Assembly: GCA_902596165.1 (NCBI GenBank)
Contig: CACJSU010000009.1
Span: 1-58,730, forward strand
Source of the DNA: an uncultured SAR86 cluster bacterium
GTDB taxonomy: Bacteria > Pseudomonadota > Gammaproteobacteria > Magnimaribacterales > D2472
Reading direction: 5' to 3'
Length of the DNA: 58,730 nt
A program made the position numbers and the translations under genes. Shown here piece by piece: positions 43,907 through 53,757 of this stretch; position 1 is the first letter of the stretch, and each line of letters starts with the position of its first letter. The notes under the pieces were generated by a model that worked only from the letters and a program-made list of their open reading frames with translations, ran no database searches and was not told where the DNA came from.

Positions 43907-45865
43907 ATGAAACATTTAATATTCTCCATACTTATTCTTTTTAATTTTAATGTATTTGCTGATCTCGGTGTCAGTGAAGATTTTGTAGAAAGATTTAGCT
44001 CACTTCCCTCATATACAAATGTCAAAATCTCACCAGATGGAAAAATGATCAGTGTTCTCACCAAGATGCCTGATGACAAGAAAGGCATTTCAATTTTTGA
44101 TTCAGAAGATTTAAGTTTAATTAACGCCATTACTCTTACTAAAGAGGAAGAGGTTGCAAGTTATTACTGGGTCAATAATGAGCGATTGTTAATACAAATT
44201 GGATACTATGATTCTTGGGGTAGAGGCTCCATAGGTGAATATTTTGCAATTAATTATGATTCTACAAAACCCGCTTATGTATTTGGAATGAGAGCAAGAA
44301 CCTCAGGCGCAAGAGGTAAAGTGGTAGACAAGTTCTCCTATGGTTATGTAGAGAACATTCTGGAAGATGATGAGAAGCACGTGCTTTTGTCTGTAAGTGT
44401 ATTTGGAAAACAAAATAATGGTGGTTTTGCTGATGCTATTAGATTAAATGTTTATAACGGTCAGCAAAAAAGACTAGGCAAATCTCCATTGGCTGGAGGG
44501 CAATTTGTCTCAGATAGTAAAGGTACACCAAGATTTGCTGTTGGAAGTGATATTGATAATAACACCGTCACTATGTACCGTGCTTCCAAGAAGGATGAGT
44601 GGCAAGTATTAAGCAAAACACCATATGGAGATGGTGAGATCTATCCTGTTAATATTGCAAAAGATGATTCTACAATTCATATTTTAGACAGTACAGAGAC
44701 CTCAACTTATCAAATCAAGGAGATCGATACCAAAACCGGAGAGACTCAGGTAGTCTTTCATCACCCAGAGTATGATGCTTATCCGCAAATCATAGATGAT
44801 AAGGTTCTTGGCGCAACAATTAATCCTGGATTTGCCAAAGCTTATTGGTTTGAGAGTGATGACCCATTACAAAATTCAATTATGCAAGCAGTCCAAGCAT
44901 TCAATGGAAATATAGAAGTTTTTGATAAGAAAGAAATTGGGCTGGTGGATTTATCTAAAAATAGAGATAAATTAATTATTGCTGTAGGTGATTCAGCATC
45001 TTCCTCAAAATATTACTTATATGATCTTAAAAAAAATCAAGTTAAATATTTGCTCACTATGTGGCCAGAAATTGATGATCAAGGGCTAGAGCATGAAGTG
45101 CCATTCAATTTTATAAACTCTGATGGTGTGAAGATTCATGGATATTACACCCCAGCGAAGAATCAGCAAGAAGATCAATCAGCCCCTATGATAGTTATAC
45201 CTCATGGAGGCCCTCATGCCAGAGACTCATGGGGTTTTGATCCTGATACTCACATTTTTTCTCAAGCTGGTTATGCTGTGCTGAAAGTTAATTTTAGAGG
45301 CTCAACAGGTTATGGAAAGGAGTTTACTCAGATGGGATTTGGTGAATGGGGAGGAGATACTCAACAAGATATTATTGAGGCAACTGAATGGGCCATAAAT
45401 CAAGGAATAGCTGATCTTGAAAGAATTGGAATTTATGGTGGCAGTTTCGGAGGATACTCTGCTGCAATGGCTCCTATGCTACGTCCTGATCTATATAAAT
45501 CATCTGTTGCATATATTGGAGTATTTGATTTGGAAATGCTCTATGACGAAGGGGATATTAAAACCATAAAATGGGGTGGTAAATATTTGGATAAAACTCT
45601 TGGCCAAGATCCTGAAAAAATTAAAGCAATGTCACCAGTACACCAAGCCGAAAAGCTTGAAGCTCCAATTATTATTGTTTCAGGCAAGGAAGATCAACGT
45701 GCGCCTATAGAGCATGCTTATGCATTAGCTGATGCATTAGAAAAAGCTGGTAAAGAGCATGAATTAATTATTGTTGAGAAAGAAGGGCATGGCTTTAGAA
45801 AGCCTGAAAATAGATTGATGCTTTACAAGAAAATGCTAGAGCACTTTAACAGGACTGTATTGTAA
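43907..45865 (+). CDS. Secreted S9-family (prolyl oligopeptidase-type) serine peptidase
   Basis: A 652-residue protein. The signal peptide MKHLIFSILILFNFNVFA indicates export. Residues 20-390 look like a beta-propeller (repeated short strands with DG and SPDGK turns), and the C-terminal third is an alpha/beta hydrolase. The triad is visible: S513 in GGSFGGYSA, D596 in KEDQRAP, H628 in KEGHGF. Such enzymes cut short peptides after proline or other residues in the periplasm. The stop is seven bases from the tmRNA 3' end on the other strand. Confidence 0.93.
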   Translation: MKHLIFSILILFNFNVFADLGVSEDFVERFSSLPSYTNVKISPDGKMISVLTKMPDDKKGISIFDSEDLSLINAITLTKEEEVASYYWVNNERLLIQIGYYDSWGRGSIGEYFAINYDSTKPAYVFGMRARTSGARGKVVDKFSYGYVENILEDDEKHVLLSVSVFGKQNNGGFADAIRLNVYNGQQKRLGKSPLAGGQFVSDSKGTPRFAVGSDIDNNTVTMYRASKKDEWQVLSKTPYGDGEIYPVNIAKDDSTIHILDSTETSTYQIKEIDTKTGETQVVFHHPEYDAYPQIIDDKVLGATINPGFAKAYWFESDDPLQNSIMQAVQAFNGNIEVFDKKEIGLVDLSKNRDKLIIAVGDSASSSKYYLYDLKKNQVKYLLTMWPEIDDQGLEHEVPFNFINSDGVKIHGYYTPAKNQQEDQSAPMIVIPHGGPHARDSWGFDPDTHIFSQAGYAVLKVNFRGSTGYGKEFTQMGFGEWGGDTQQDIIEATEWAINQGIADLERIGIYGGSFGGYSAAMAPMLRPDLYKSSVAYIGVFDLEMLYDEGDIKTIKWGGKYLDKTLGQDPEKIKAMSPVHQAEKLEAPIIIVSGKEDQRAPIEHAYALADALEKAGKEHELIIVEKEGHGFRKPENRLMLYKKMLEHFNRTVL

Positions 45866-45871
45866 TAAAGA

Positions 45872-46221
45872 TGGTGGAGGCGGCGGGAATTGAACCCGCG
45901 TCCGTTAGTTCTTCAACCTGACTTCTACATGCTTAGCTCATTCTTTTTGTTTCACCTCAATGACCCGAAGAGCAGGGTATTAGAGGCTAGTCTAAATTAG
46001 GTTTCGCGTTACTGTGTTAAGACTCCACAGTAAAACTAGACTATGTATTTTGCCAATGCTTCAAACCATAGACAATTCTTGCATTGGTTAGCCAATTAAG
46101 CGGCTAAAGCGTAGTTGTCGTTTTCTGCAACTAATTTTTTTGTAGTATGTTTTACAAGAGTTACCACAATCTTGGCATGCGCTTTGGAATCCAATAAAAA
46201 CGTCGAACCCAATTCGCCCCC
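45872..46221 (-). ncRNA. ssrA: Transfer-messenger RNA (tmRNA)
   Basis: About 350 bases on the minus strand. The tRNA-like ends pair as GGGGGCG (5', from 46221) and CGCCTCC followed by ACCA (3', to 45872), with the T-arm GGTTCAATTCC and GGGTTCGACG near the 5' end. The tag frame, at 46128-46096, reads GCAGAAAACGACAACTACGC and then codes LAA-stop, giving the encoded peptide AENDNYALAA. Pseudoknot-rich sequence fills the rest. With SmpB, which is coded just upstream on the same strand, it rescues stalled ribosomes. Confidence 0.96.
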
Positions 46222-46233
46222 ATGGGGTGGATG

Positions 46234-46263
46234 ATTATATATGAAAATGACTAACGATTTGAA
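46234..46263 (-). promoter_or_regulatory. Candidate ssrA promoter
   Basis: On the minus strand, TTCAAA (46263-46258), 18-base spacer, perfect TATAAT (46239-46234), 12 bases before the mature 5' end. The -35 lies in the smpB 3' end. Confidence 0.5.
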
Positions 46264-46715
46264 TTTTTTAAAATTCTTTGTTTTTCTCGATTCCAGTCTC
46301 TTTGTTTAACATCTTCTCTTTGATCATAGGTTTTCTTGCCTTTTCCTATAGCAATATCACATTTAATTTTATTTTCTTTCCAATAAATTGATGTCAGTAC
46401 ACACGTAAGACCTTGTTGGCTGATTGCTTCAAGAATATTGTTTATTTCTCTTTTATTTAAGAGTAATTTTCTAGATCTTGTTGGGTCAATCTGATCATTT
46501 TTTAAAGACGGGGGAGGGTCAATTTTTAAACCAATAACCCAAGCCTCATTATTCTTTAGAGTCACATATGAATCTTTAACATCAACCTTGCCATTTCTTA
46601 AGCCTTTGACTTCCCAGCCTTCTAAAACTAAGCCAGCCTGAAATTTATCACTCAAGTGATAATTTCTTGAAGCATTTTTATTCTTGACGATGATATTATT
46701 ATTTTTAGCATTCAT
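46251..46715 (-). CDS. smpB: SsrA-binding protein SmpB
   Basis: A 154-residue tmRNA partner. NKNASRNYHLSDKFQAGLVLEGWEVKGLR is the OB-fold core and the basic tail, which includes KGKKTYDQREDVKQRDW, enters the mRNA channel. ATG 46715 (MNAKNNN) was chosen because residues further upstream to 46769 are not part of the family. It is immediately upstream of ssrA on the same strand. Confidence 0.96.
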   Translation of the reverse strand: MNAKNNNIIVKNKNASRNYHLSDKFQAGLVLEGWEVKGLRNGKVDVKDSYVTLKNNEAWVIGLKIDPPPSLKNDQIDPTRSRKLLLNKREINNILEAISQQGLTCVLTSIYWKENKIKCDIAIGKGKKTYDQREDVKQRDWNREKQRILKNSNR

Positions 46716-46771
46716 AATGACTCTCACAATTATGAATCTGTTCAAACTTTTTGCAAACTTTGAGGGCATTT

Positions 46772-47209
46772 ATGCAAAAGACAAAAGTAACTTTAATATA
46801 CTGGGGCCTCTGCTTATTTGTTTTTTTAGCTTTAATTCCATGGATCTTTAATCCAACTATGGCTATGCATTCAATTCAAGTACTAGCAATATACGGAGGT
46901 GTTGTAATTGCTTTTTTGGGCGGCATGATTTGGGGCTGGGATGATTCGCAAGCTTCATCAGCAAATTTTTGGTGTGCAATTGGATTCTCTCTTTTAGGTT
47001 TCGGAGTAGCATTAGCCTCCTTTGTTAATCTGCCCGCAAGCTTAATTTTATTAATTTTTTCTCTACAAATTTTTCTGAGTTTTGAGAAAAAAAATAGTTT
47101 GTATTTCCAAACAAACATAAAATATGCAAACGCAAGAACTTTAATAACAAACTTAGTTACAATATGTTGCATAACCTCTTTAGCATTTTTATATAATCCA
47201 TATACATAA
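46772..47209 (+). CDS. DUF3429 family membrane protein
   Basis: A 145-residue protein of several hydrophobic spans with the DUF3429 signature around YGGVVIAFLGGMIWGWDD. The function is unknown. ATG 46772 has GAGGG seven bases ahead and is preferred to ATG 46751. It is divergent from smpB and begins a tight operon with the sodium symporter. Confidence 0.75.
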   Translation: MQKTKVTLIYWGLCLFVFLALIPWIFNPTMAMHSIQVLAIYGGVVIAFLGGMIWGWDDSQASSANFWCAIGFSLLGFGVALASFVNLPASLILLIFSLQIFLSFEKKNSLYFQTNIKYANARTLITNLVTICCITSLAFLYNPYT

Positions 47210-47214
47210 ATAAT

Positions 47215-48573
47215 ATGAACGTAAATCCTTCTACAAAAATCAACGAAACTGTGTCATGGGTAGGAAAGTGGACATTCGTGCTTGCAGCCGCTGGCTCAGC
47301 AGTTGGCTTGGGAAATATTTGGGGTTTTCCATATAAAGCAGGTACTGAAGGAGGTGGGGCTTTTGTTTTAATTTATCTTCTTTGCATTTTAGCTGTTGGA
47401 TTACCAATCATGATGGCTGAAATAATGATTGGAAGACGTGCCAGAAAAAGCCCAGTCAATGCTATGAAAACGGCAGCCCTAGACTCAGGACAAACTAGCA
47501 AGTGGCAGGCCGTTGGTTGGGGTGGCTTAGTTTCCGGAATCTTAATCCTTTCTTTTTATAGTGTTATAGCTGGGATATGCCTGAACTATATACTTATTGC
47601 TGCTTTTCCTACTCCTGATGTTTCCTCACTTGAGCAATTTAATATAGTTACCGCATCCCCATCCAGATTAATGTTTTGGCACACTGTCTTTATCGTGTTG
47701 AACATTATGATTATTTCAGCAGGCGTTATTGGCGGGATTGAGAGAATGGTTCGCTTATTAATGCCAATGTTATTTATCTTAATGATGGTGATGGTTATTA
47801 ATGCAATGATTAATGGTGACTTTGCCAAAGGCTTAAGCTTTTTATTTGCTCCAGACTTTTCGGAAGTAGATGCTACAACTTTTTTAAGAGCCATGGGGCA
47901 AGCATTTTTTAGCTTGAGCTTAGGTATGGGCTCCATAATGTGCTATGGCTCATACATGCCACAAGAAGAAAATATATTTAAAACTTCACTGACAGTAGCA
48001 GGTCTAGATACATTAATAGCTATATTGGCTGGCTTGGCAATTTTTCCAATTATTTTTGCTTATGGTTTAGAGCCTGGAGCAGGTCCAGGTCTAGTATTTG
48101 TAAGCTTATTATCTGCGTTTGTAGATATGCCATTAGGCAATATTGTTGGTCCTGCTTTCTTTGCATTGCTATCAATCGCAGCATTAAGCAGCGCTATTTC
48201 TCTGCTGGAGCCAAGCGTTGCATACTTTGAAGAAGAAAAAATAGTCTCTCGGTTTTCTGCTGCTCTAACCTTAGGACTTTTTGCATGGGTAATAGGTATT
48301 GGCAGCGTACTTAGTTTTAATGATTGGTCTGAAATTTCTTTTATTGGCGATCTTAATTTTCTAGATTCAATTGATTATTTAGCAAATCAATTTTTGATGC
48401 CTATTGGCGGGATGATGGTTGCTATTTTTGCTGGATGGTTTTTAAAACCTGATTTAGCTCTAGATGAATTTTCTGGCATCCATTTAACTATTTTTAAAAT
48501 TTGGAGATTCTTTATTAAGTTTATCTCTCCGGTTCTTGTTGCAGCAGTTTTTGTGTATCAGCTAGTAAGTTAA
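47215..48573 (+). CDS. Sodium-dependent transporter (NSS/SNF family)
   Basis: A 452-residue membrane protein with about 11 spans of the LeuT-type fold. GSAVGLGNIWGFPYKAGTEGGGAF forms the first sodium/substrate site, and IERMVRLLMPMLF is a conserved loop. It imports an amino acid or similar compound with sodium; the substrate is not readable. It is coded two bases before ratA and five after the DUF3429 gene. Confidence 0.92.
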   Translation: MNVNPSTKINETVSWVGKWTFVLAAAGSAVGLGNIWGFPYKAGTEGGGAFVLIYLLCILAVGLPIMMAEIMIGRRARKSPVNAMKTAALDSGQTSKWQAVGWGGLVSGILILSFYSVIAGICLNYILIAAFPTPDVSSLEQFNIVTASPSRLMFWHTVFIVLNIMIISAGVIGGIERMVRLLMPMLFILMMVMVINAMINGDFAKGLSFLFAPDFSEVDATTFLRAMGQAFFSLSLGMGSIMCYGSYMPQEENIFKTSLTVAGLDTLIAILAGLAIFPIIFAYGLEPGAGPGLVFVSLLSAFVDMPLGNIVGPAFFALLSIAALSSAISLLEPSVAYFEEEKIVSRFSAALTLGLFAWVIGIGSVLSFNDWSEISFIGDLNFLDSIDYLANQFLMPIGGMMVAIFAGWFLKPDLALDEFSGIHLTIFKIWRFFIKFISPVLVAAVFVYQLVS

Positions 48574-48575
48574 AT

Positions 48576-49001
48576 ATGTCAAACAGCTTTGAAGGGTCTG
48601 AAATATTTGAAGCACCAACAGAGAAGATACTTCTTCTGATCAATAACTTTGAGTCATATAAGGAATTTTTGCCAGGATGTCTTGAATCCTCCAGGTTGTC
48701 AGATTCTGAAGAAGGTAATGTCAAGGGCAGATTGGTGTTCTCATTGCTGAATAAAACCTATGCATTTGAATCACAAAATAAAACCTTTGATGATGAGATA
48801 GTCATCACTCAATCCAAGGGACCTTTTTTAAATTTTGATGCTCGATGGAGCTTTGAATCAATTCATGCAAATCAGACAAGGGTAAAATTTGAAACAAAAT
48901 TCACCCTTCCATTTGTCCTTAAAATGGTTGCAACACAATCCTTAATAGACAAAGTAGGTAAGAAATTTATAAATGCGTTTGCAAAACAATTATCAAAATG
49001 A
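48576..49001 (+). CDS. ratA: RatA family protein (START/coenzyme Q-binding fold)
   Basis: A 141-residue SRPBCC/START-type protein. SNSFEGSEIFEAPTEKILLLINNFESYKEFLPGC matches the RatA/YfjG family, described as a ribosome-association toxin and related to coenzyme-Q chaperones. Its place beside smpB, ratB and bamE is the conserved gammaproteobacterial neighbourhood. It overlaps ratB by four bases. Confidence 0.88.
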   Translation: MSNSFEGSEIFEAPTEKILLLINNFESYKEFLPGCLESSRLSDSEEGNVKGRLVFSLLNKTYAFESQNKTFDDEIVITQSKGPFLNFDARWSFESIHANQTRVKFETKFTLPFVLKMVATQSLIDKVGKKFINAFAKQLSK

Positions 49002-49294
49002 AGATCTATATTTCTAGTCAACATGATAATGGTTCAAAGTTTTTAGAGATTGATGTTTCAGAAAGCATAACTGCAAAGGAAGTTTTAGAATTATCTGAAG
49101 TTAAAAGACTTTACAAGCAAGAAATAGACTTACTGAGAGTTGGTATTAATGGCGAGGAGTTAGATGGTAAGTATAAGCCTCATCCAATCAACTACAGAAT
49201 GTCTCATGGTGAACGACTAGAAATTTACAAACCTCTTTTTCAAGACCCCAAGCAAAGGAGAAAAAATAAAGCTAAGCTGGCAAAAAAAACTTAA
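48998..49294 (+). CDS. ratB: RnfH/RatB family protein
   Basis: A 98-residue ubiquitin-like fold: EIDVSESITAKEVLELS near the start and YRMSHGERLEIYKPLFQDPKQRRK near the end are typical (DPKQRR is a family signature). It is a partner of RatA by gene order; the exact role is unclear. Its TAA shares TTAA with the bamE stop. Confidence 0.9.
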   Translation: MKIYISSQHDNGSKFLEIDVSESITAKEVLELSEVKRLYKQEIDLLRVGINGEELDGKYKPHPINYRMSHGERLEIYKPLFQDPKQRRKNKAKLAKKT

Positions 49295-49632
49295 TTATCA
49301 TTTAGGGTAATTTCTTCAAGCATCCAAGTATCTAATTTTTGATTTAAATCGAAAGATAATGATAGTTTTTTCTCACCGACAATTGTTTCGCCAACTTTAA
49401 CAGAATAAAAATAGTCCCATCTATTTTGATGAATGGGGCTATTTAACAAAGGGGTGCCTAACAAATACTGTACCTGATCTTTAGATAGACCTTTTACAAG
49501 CTGTTCTACATCTTCATCTTCAATAATATTGCCTTGCAAAATAGCAACCTTAAACGGAGCCAAAGAGGAGCAACTTGATATTACGCCAATTGATAAAAAA
49601 ATGATTAAACAAGCTTTAGTTAATTGCTTCAT
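49291..49632 (-). CDS. bamE: Outer membrane assembly lipoprotein BamE
   Basis: A 113-residue lipoprotein of the BAM complex. The signal ends in ISSC with lipidated C21. GNIIEDEDVEQLVKGLSKDQVQYLLGTPLL and NRWDYFYSVKVG are diagnostic of BamE/SmpA. Divergent from fur, as in many relatives. Confidence 0.95.
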   Translation of the reverse strand: MKQLTKACLIIFLSIGVISSCSSLAPFKVAILQGNIIEDEDVEQLVKGLSKDQVQYLLGTPLLNSPIHQNRWDYFYSVKVGETIVGEKKLSLSFDLNQKLDTWMLEEITLNDN

Positions 49633-49651
49633 GAGTTGATTTGATTATACT
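49624..49651 (+). promoter_or_regulatory. Candidate fur promoter
   Basis: TTGCTT (49624-49629), 16-base spacer, TATACT (49646-49651), 26 bases before the fur ATG and overlapping the bamE start. Confidence 0.35.
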
Positions 49652-49677
49652 TTGAAAGAGGATACATCGAAAAGCTC

Positions 49678-50085
49678 ATGAGTAAAGAAAATACTGAATT
49701 AAGAAAAGCTGGTTTAAAAGCAACTCTACCTAGAATACGAATTTTAGAAGTGCTTGAATCAAGCGATAATCGTCATTTAAGTGCAGAGGATATATACAAG
49801 CATTTAATTACTTCTGGCGAAGATGTTGGCTTGGCAACTGTATATAGAGTACTGACTCAGTTTGAGTCAGCTGGGATAGTCATGCGGCATAACTTTGAGG
49901 AGGGTCATGCAGTTTATGAGATTACACCTGATGATCATCATGATCACATGGTCTGTTTGGAAACTGGCAAAGTAATCGAATTTCACGATGAGATGATTGA
50001 AAAACGTCAAGAATCAATTGCAACTGAAATGGGCTACGAAATAGTTGATCACAGCATGGTTCTCTACGTTAAACCTATCAAATAA
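49678..50085 (+). CDS. fur: Ferric uptake regulator Fur
   Basis: A 135-residue iron-responsive repressor. The winged helix (LPRIRILEVLESSDNRHLSAEDIY, VGLATVYRVLTQFESAGIV) and the HHDHM metal site with FHDE are present. The second cysteine of the E. coli CxxC zinc pair (CLDC) is missing here (CLETG), and the Cys/His-rich end is absent, so one structural zinc site is likely lost. Confidence 0.95.
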   Translation: MSKENTELRKAGLKATLPRIRILEVLESSDNRHLSAEDIYKHLITSGEDVGLATVYRVLTQFESAGIVMRHNFEEGHAVYEITPDDHHDHMVCLETGKVIEFHDEMIEKRQESIATEMGYEIVDHSMVLYVKPIK

Positions 50086-50097
50086 TTTATCTATTAG

Positions 50098-50128
50098 CCC
50101 TTGAACTAACAATTGGTCATCCCAATAT
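50098..50128 (+). promoter_or_regulatory. Sigma-32-type heat-shock promoter for grpE-dnaK-dnaJ
   Basis: CCCTTGAAC (50098-50106), then 14 bases, then CCCAATAT (50121-50128), close to the RpoH consensus CTTGAA and CCCCATNT. It lies 21 bases before the grpE start and fits the known heat-shock control of this operon. Confidence 0.65.
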
Positions 50129-50149
50129 ATTTAGTTATTGGGAAAAAAG

Positions 50150-50719
50150 ATGGCAAAAAAAAATAAGGCAAAAGATCAAACTAATCTTCAAGAAGAGTCT
50201 GTTGATATGGAAACCGATTTAGATGAAAACAAATCAGTAGAAGAAGATTTCGATTCATCTATCGAAGAAACGGATGAAACTCAAAGTGCTGAAGATAAAA
50301 TTAAAGATCTTGAAGAAGCGTTGCTGAGATCAAGAGCCGAACTAGATAATGCTTTTAAGAGAAATTCTGCTGATATAGAAAAAGCACACAAATATGGTGT
50401 TGAAAGATTGTTAAACGAGCTATTGCCTGTTGTAGACAATCTTGAGCATGCGCTAAATAACTTCTCAAAAAAATCTACAAATGAGGATAGAGAAGGTGTA
50501 GAGCTAACCCTTAAATCTTTTGAGTCAGCCCTTGATAAATTTGGCATCAGTCCCATCTATCCAGTAAATGAGAAGTTTGATCCAGTTAGGCATGAGGCTG
50601 TAATGACCTCTAAGGATCCAAAAAAAGAAAACAATGAAATTGAAAATATATTTCAAAGGGGTTGGGAGCTCCATGGTCGAGTTGTAAGGCCTGCCAGAGT
50701 TTCCGTAATTAAAAATTAG
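50150..50719 (+). CDS. grpE: Nucleotide exchange factor GrpE
   Basis: A 189-residue DnaK cochaperone. A disordered acidic N-terminus, then a long coiled coil ([23 protein letters not shown]), then the beta domain ending [22 protein letters not shown] 50150 is preferred to the TTG at 50138 because GGGA lies six bases ahead. Ten bases precede dnaK. Confidence 0.97.
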   Translation: MAKKNKAKDQTNLQEESVDMETDLDENKSVEEDFDSSIEETDETQSAEDKIKDLEEALLRSRAELDNAFKRNSADIEKAHKYGVERLLNELLPVVDNLEHALNNFSKKSTNEDREGVELTLKSFESALDKFGISPIYPVNEKFDPVRHEAVMTSKDPKKENNEIENIFQRGWELHGRVVRPARVSVIKN

Positions 50720-50729
50720 GAAAAAAATT

Positions 50730-52640
50730 ATGTCAAAGATTATAGGAATTGATTTAGGAACAACAAATAGTTGTTTAGCTGTTGTTGAAGGGCAACAACC
50801 AAAAGTTATCGAAAATGCCGAGGGGGGCAGAACTACTCCATCAGTTATAGGTTACTCAGATGATAATGAAGTTTTGGTTGGCACTCCTGCTAAGAGGCAA
50901 TCGGTAACAAATCCAGAAAAAACCCTTTATGCAATTAAAAGATTGATTGGAAGAAGATTCGACGATGATGTTGTAAAAAAAGATATGGACATGGTCCCAT
51001 ATGAAATTATGAAGGCTGACAATGGAGATGCATGGGTTAAAGTAGATGATAAGAAATTAGCTCCTCCCCAAGTTTCAGCCGAGGTCCTAAAAAAATTAAA
51101 GAAAACAGCTGAGGAATATTTAGGTCACGAGGTTTCAGAGGCTGTCATAACTGTCCCTGCTTATTTTAATGACTCTCAAAGACAAGCAACTAAAGACGCT
51201 GGCAAGATAGCAGGTCTCGAAGTAAAAAGAATAATTAATGAACCAACTGCTGCGGCATTAGCATACGGTTTGGATAAGCATACTGGTGATTCGATTGTTG
51301 CTGTCTATGATCTTGGAGGAGGTACTTTTGATATCTCGATTATTGAAATATCTGAGGTAGATGGCGAGCATCAGTTTGAGGTATTGTCCACAAACGGTGA
51401 TACCTTTTTAGGCGGTGAAGACTTTGACCTTAAATTAATTGATTATTTTGTTGATGAATTTAAAAAAGAGTCTGGATTCGATTTAAAAAGCGATCCTATG
51501 GCTTTGCAGCGTTTAAAAGAAGCTGCAGAAAAAGCAAAAATTGAGCTTTCTTCATCTGACCAAACTGAAATTAATCTTCCATATATTACTGCTGATAGTT
51601 CTGGCCCAAAACATTTTGTTCATAAAATTACGAGAGCTAAACTTGAGTCTTTGGTTGAAGATCTAGTAGATAGAAGCCTTGCCCCGCTAAAACTTGCATT
51701 AGAAGATGCAAAGCTTAGTGTTGGCGATATAAATGAAATTTTGCTTGTTGGTGGGCAAACTCGCATGCCGATGGTCCAGCAAAAGGTTAAAGATTTTTTT
51801 GGCAAGGAGCCAAGAAAAGATCTTAATCCTGATGAAGCCGTTGCAGTAGGTGCTGCAATCCAGGGATCGGTCCTATCTGGTGATACTAAGGATGTACTCT
51901 TGCTTGATGTAACCCCATTAACGCTTGGAATTGAAACATTGGGAGGAATCGCAACTCCATTAATTGAAAAAAACACGACTATACCGACCCAAAAATCTCA
52001 GGTATTTTCAACAGCTGAAGACAATCAATCTGCGGTAACAGTTCATGTTATCCAAGGCGAAAGAAAACAAGCAGCTCAAAACAAATCTTTGGGTCAATTT
52101 AATTTAACAGACATTCCTCCTGCAGCTAGAGGCACCCCTCAAATTGAGGTGTCTTTTGACTTAGATGCCAATGGTATTCTTAATGTGGCAGCTAAAGATA
52201 AAAATACTGGTAAAGAGCAATCTATTGTTATTAAAGCTTCAAGTGGGCTGTCTGATGATGACATTGAGAAAATGGTTAAAGATGCGGAGGCTAACGCAGA
52301 AGATGACAAGAAATTTGAAAGCTTAGTTCAAGCAAAAAATAACGCAGATATGCTTGTTCATGCAACTAGAAAATCTATTTCTGAGGCTGGAGAAAATCTT
52401 ACCGAGGAAGAGAAAGATGCAGTAGAGGCATCTACTGTCAAGTTAGAAGAAGCTATTAAACAAGACAGTTTAGAGGCAATTGAGGAAGCTACTAAAAATC
52501 TAAATGAAGTATTAACTCCACTAACTCAGAAACTTTATCCTCAAGCTGAGGAGGGTTCTCCAGAATCATCTGAAGAGACTTCAAGTGATGAGAATACGGT
52601 TGATGCTGAATTCGAAGAAGTGAAAGAAGAAGAAAAGTAA
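50730..52640 (+). CDS. dnaK: Chaperone protein DnaK (Hsp70)
   Basis: A 636-residue Hsp70. The ATPase domain begins [12 protein letters not shown], with [13 protein letters not shown] and [12 protein letters not shown]. The substrate domain follows, then a helical lid, ending [12 protein letters not shown], a variant of the EEVD-like tail. Normal length; in operon with grpE and dnaJ. Confidence 0.99.
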   Translation: MSKIIGIDLGTTNSCLAVVEGQQPKVIENAEGGRTTPSVIGYSDDNEVLVGTPAKRQSVTNPEKTLYAIKRLIGRRFDDDVVKKDMDMVPYEIMKADNGDAWVKVDDKKLAPPQVSAEVLKKLKKTAEEYLGHEVSEAVITVPAYFNDSQRQATKDAGKIAGLEVKRIINEPTAAALAYGLDKHTGDSIVAVYDLGGGTFDISIIEISEVDGEHQFEVLSTNGDTFLGGEDFDLKLIDYFVDEFKKESGFDLKSDPMALQRLKEAAEKAKIELSSSDQTEINLPYITADSSGPKHFVHKITRAKLESLVEDLVDRSLAPLKLALEDAKLSVGDINEILLVGGQTRMPMVQQKVKDFFGKEPRKDLNPDEAVAVGAAIQGSVLSGDTKDVLLLDVTPLTLGIETLGGIATPLIEKNTTIPTQKSQVFSTAEDNQSAVTVHVIQGERKQAAQNKSLGQFNLTDIPPAARGTPQIEVSFDLDANGILNVAAKDKNTGKEQSIVIKASSGLSDDDIEKMVKDAEANAEDDKKFESLVQAKNNADMLVHATRKSISEAGENLTEEEKDAVEASTVKLEEAIKQDSLEAIEEATKNLNEVLTPLTQKLYPQAEEGSPESSEETSSDENTVDAEFEEVKEEEK

Positions 52641-52643
52641 ACA

Positions 52644-53753
52644 ATGTCACAGAGAGACTATTATGAGGTCTTGGGAGTCTCTCGCAATGCTTCAGATGCT
52701 GAATTAAAGAAAGCTTTTAAAAAACTAGCTATGAAATATCATCCTGATAGAAATCCGGATGATCCCGCAGCTAACGAAAAATTTAAAGAAGCTGCTGAGG
52801 CATACGAAGTCTTATCCGATGCTGAAAAAAAATCTGCTTATGACCAATTTGGTCATGCAGGTGTTCAAGGTATGGGTGGTAACCAGGGAGCTGGATTTCA
52901 AGATTTTAATTTTGGTGACATCTTTGGAGATATATTTGGAGATGTCTTTGGAGGGCGTAGGTCTTCGGGCAGATCTGCCAGAGGACAAGACCTTCAATAT
53001 ACCCTTGAACTTTCTCTTAAAGAGGCAATTCTTGGTGTTAAAAAAACAATCAAAATACCTGTAGATAAATCATGCAATGATTGTGCTGGATCTGGAGCTA
53101 AACCAGGCTCCTCTCCAGTTACTTGTAGTCAATGTAATGGTGTCGGTCAGGTAAGAATGCAGCAAGGTTTTTTTTCAGTGCAGCAGCCCTGTAATGCATG
53201 CAGGGGTGAGGGAAGGATCATTCAAGATCATTGTGGTTCATGCAGAGGAGCTGGAGTTATGCATGAAACAAAATCGCTTTCTGTAAGCATTCCATCTGGT
53301 GTAGATAATGGAGATAAAGTTAGACTCTCAGGTGAGGGAAGTGCAGCGAGAGGGGGTCATACTGGTGATCTTTACGTTGTTATTCAAGTTGCGCACAATG
53401 AAATTTTTGAAAGAGATGGCAGAGATTTATATTTTGAAGCTCCTATCCCATTCGAAGTTGCTGTATTAGGAGGAACAATTAACGTTCCTGGCCTTGAATC
53501 AAAAATTGCTCTTAAAATACCGTCCTATACTCAAACAGGTAAAATTTTCAGGATCAAAGGCAAAGGCGCTGCTTCAGTTCGAGATTCACGTAGAGGCGAT
53601 CTTTTATGCAGGGTGGTTGTCGAGACTCCTGTGAACCTCTCAAAGGCTCAATTAAAGATATTTGAGGAATTTGCCCAATCTATAGCTGGCGAAGAACATC
53701 ATCCAATAAAAAAATCTTTCAAAAAAGCCTCAGATCAATTTCATAATAAATAG
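52644..53753 (+). CDS. dnaJ: Chaperone protein DnaJ (Hsp40)
   Basis: A 369-residue type I J-protein. The J domain has HPD at 33-35, then a Gly/Phe region, then four CxxCxGxG zinc repeats ([32 protein letters not shown]) and the substrate domains. Three bases after dnaK. Confidence 0.99.
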   Translation: MSQRDYYEVLGVSRNASDAELKKAFKKLAMKYHPDRNPDDPAANEKFKEAAEAYEVLSDAEKKSAYDQFGHAGVQGMGGNQGAGFQDFNFGDIFGDIFGDVFGGRRSSGRSARGQDLQYTLELSLKEAILGVKKTIKIPVDKSCNDCAGSGAKPGSSPVTCSQCNGVGQVRMQQGFFSVQQPCNACRGEGRIIQDHCGSCRGAGVMHETKSLSVSIPSGVDNGDKVRLSGEGSAARGGHTGDLYVVIQVAHNEIFERDGRDLYFEAPIPFEVAVLGGTINVPGLESKIALKIPSYTQTGKIFRIKGKGAASVRDSRRGDLLCRVVVETPVNLSKAQLKIFEEFAQSIAGEEHHPIKKSFKKASDQFHNK

Positions 53754-53757
53754 AATA

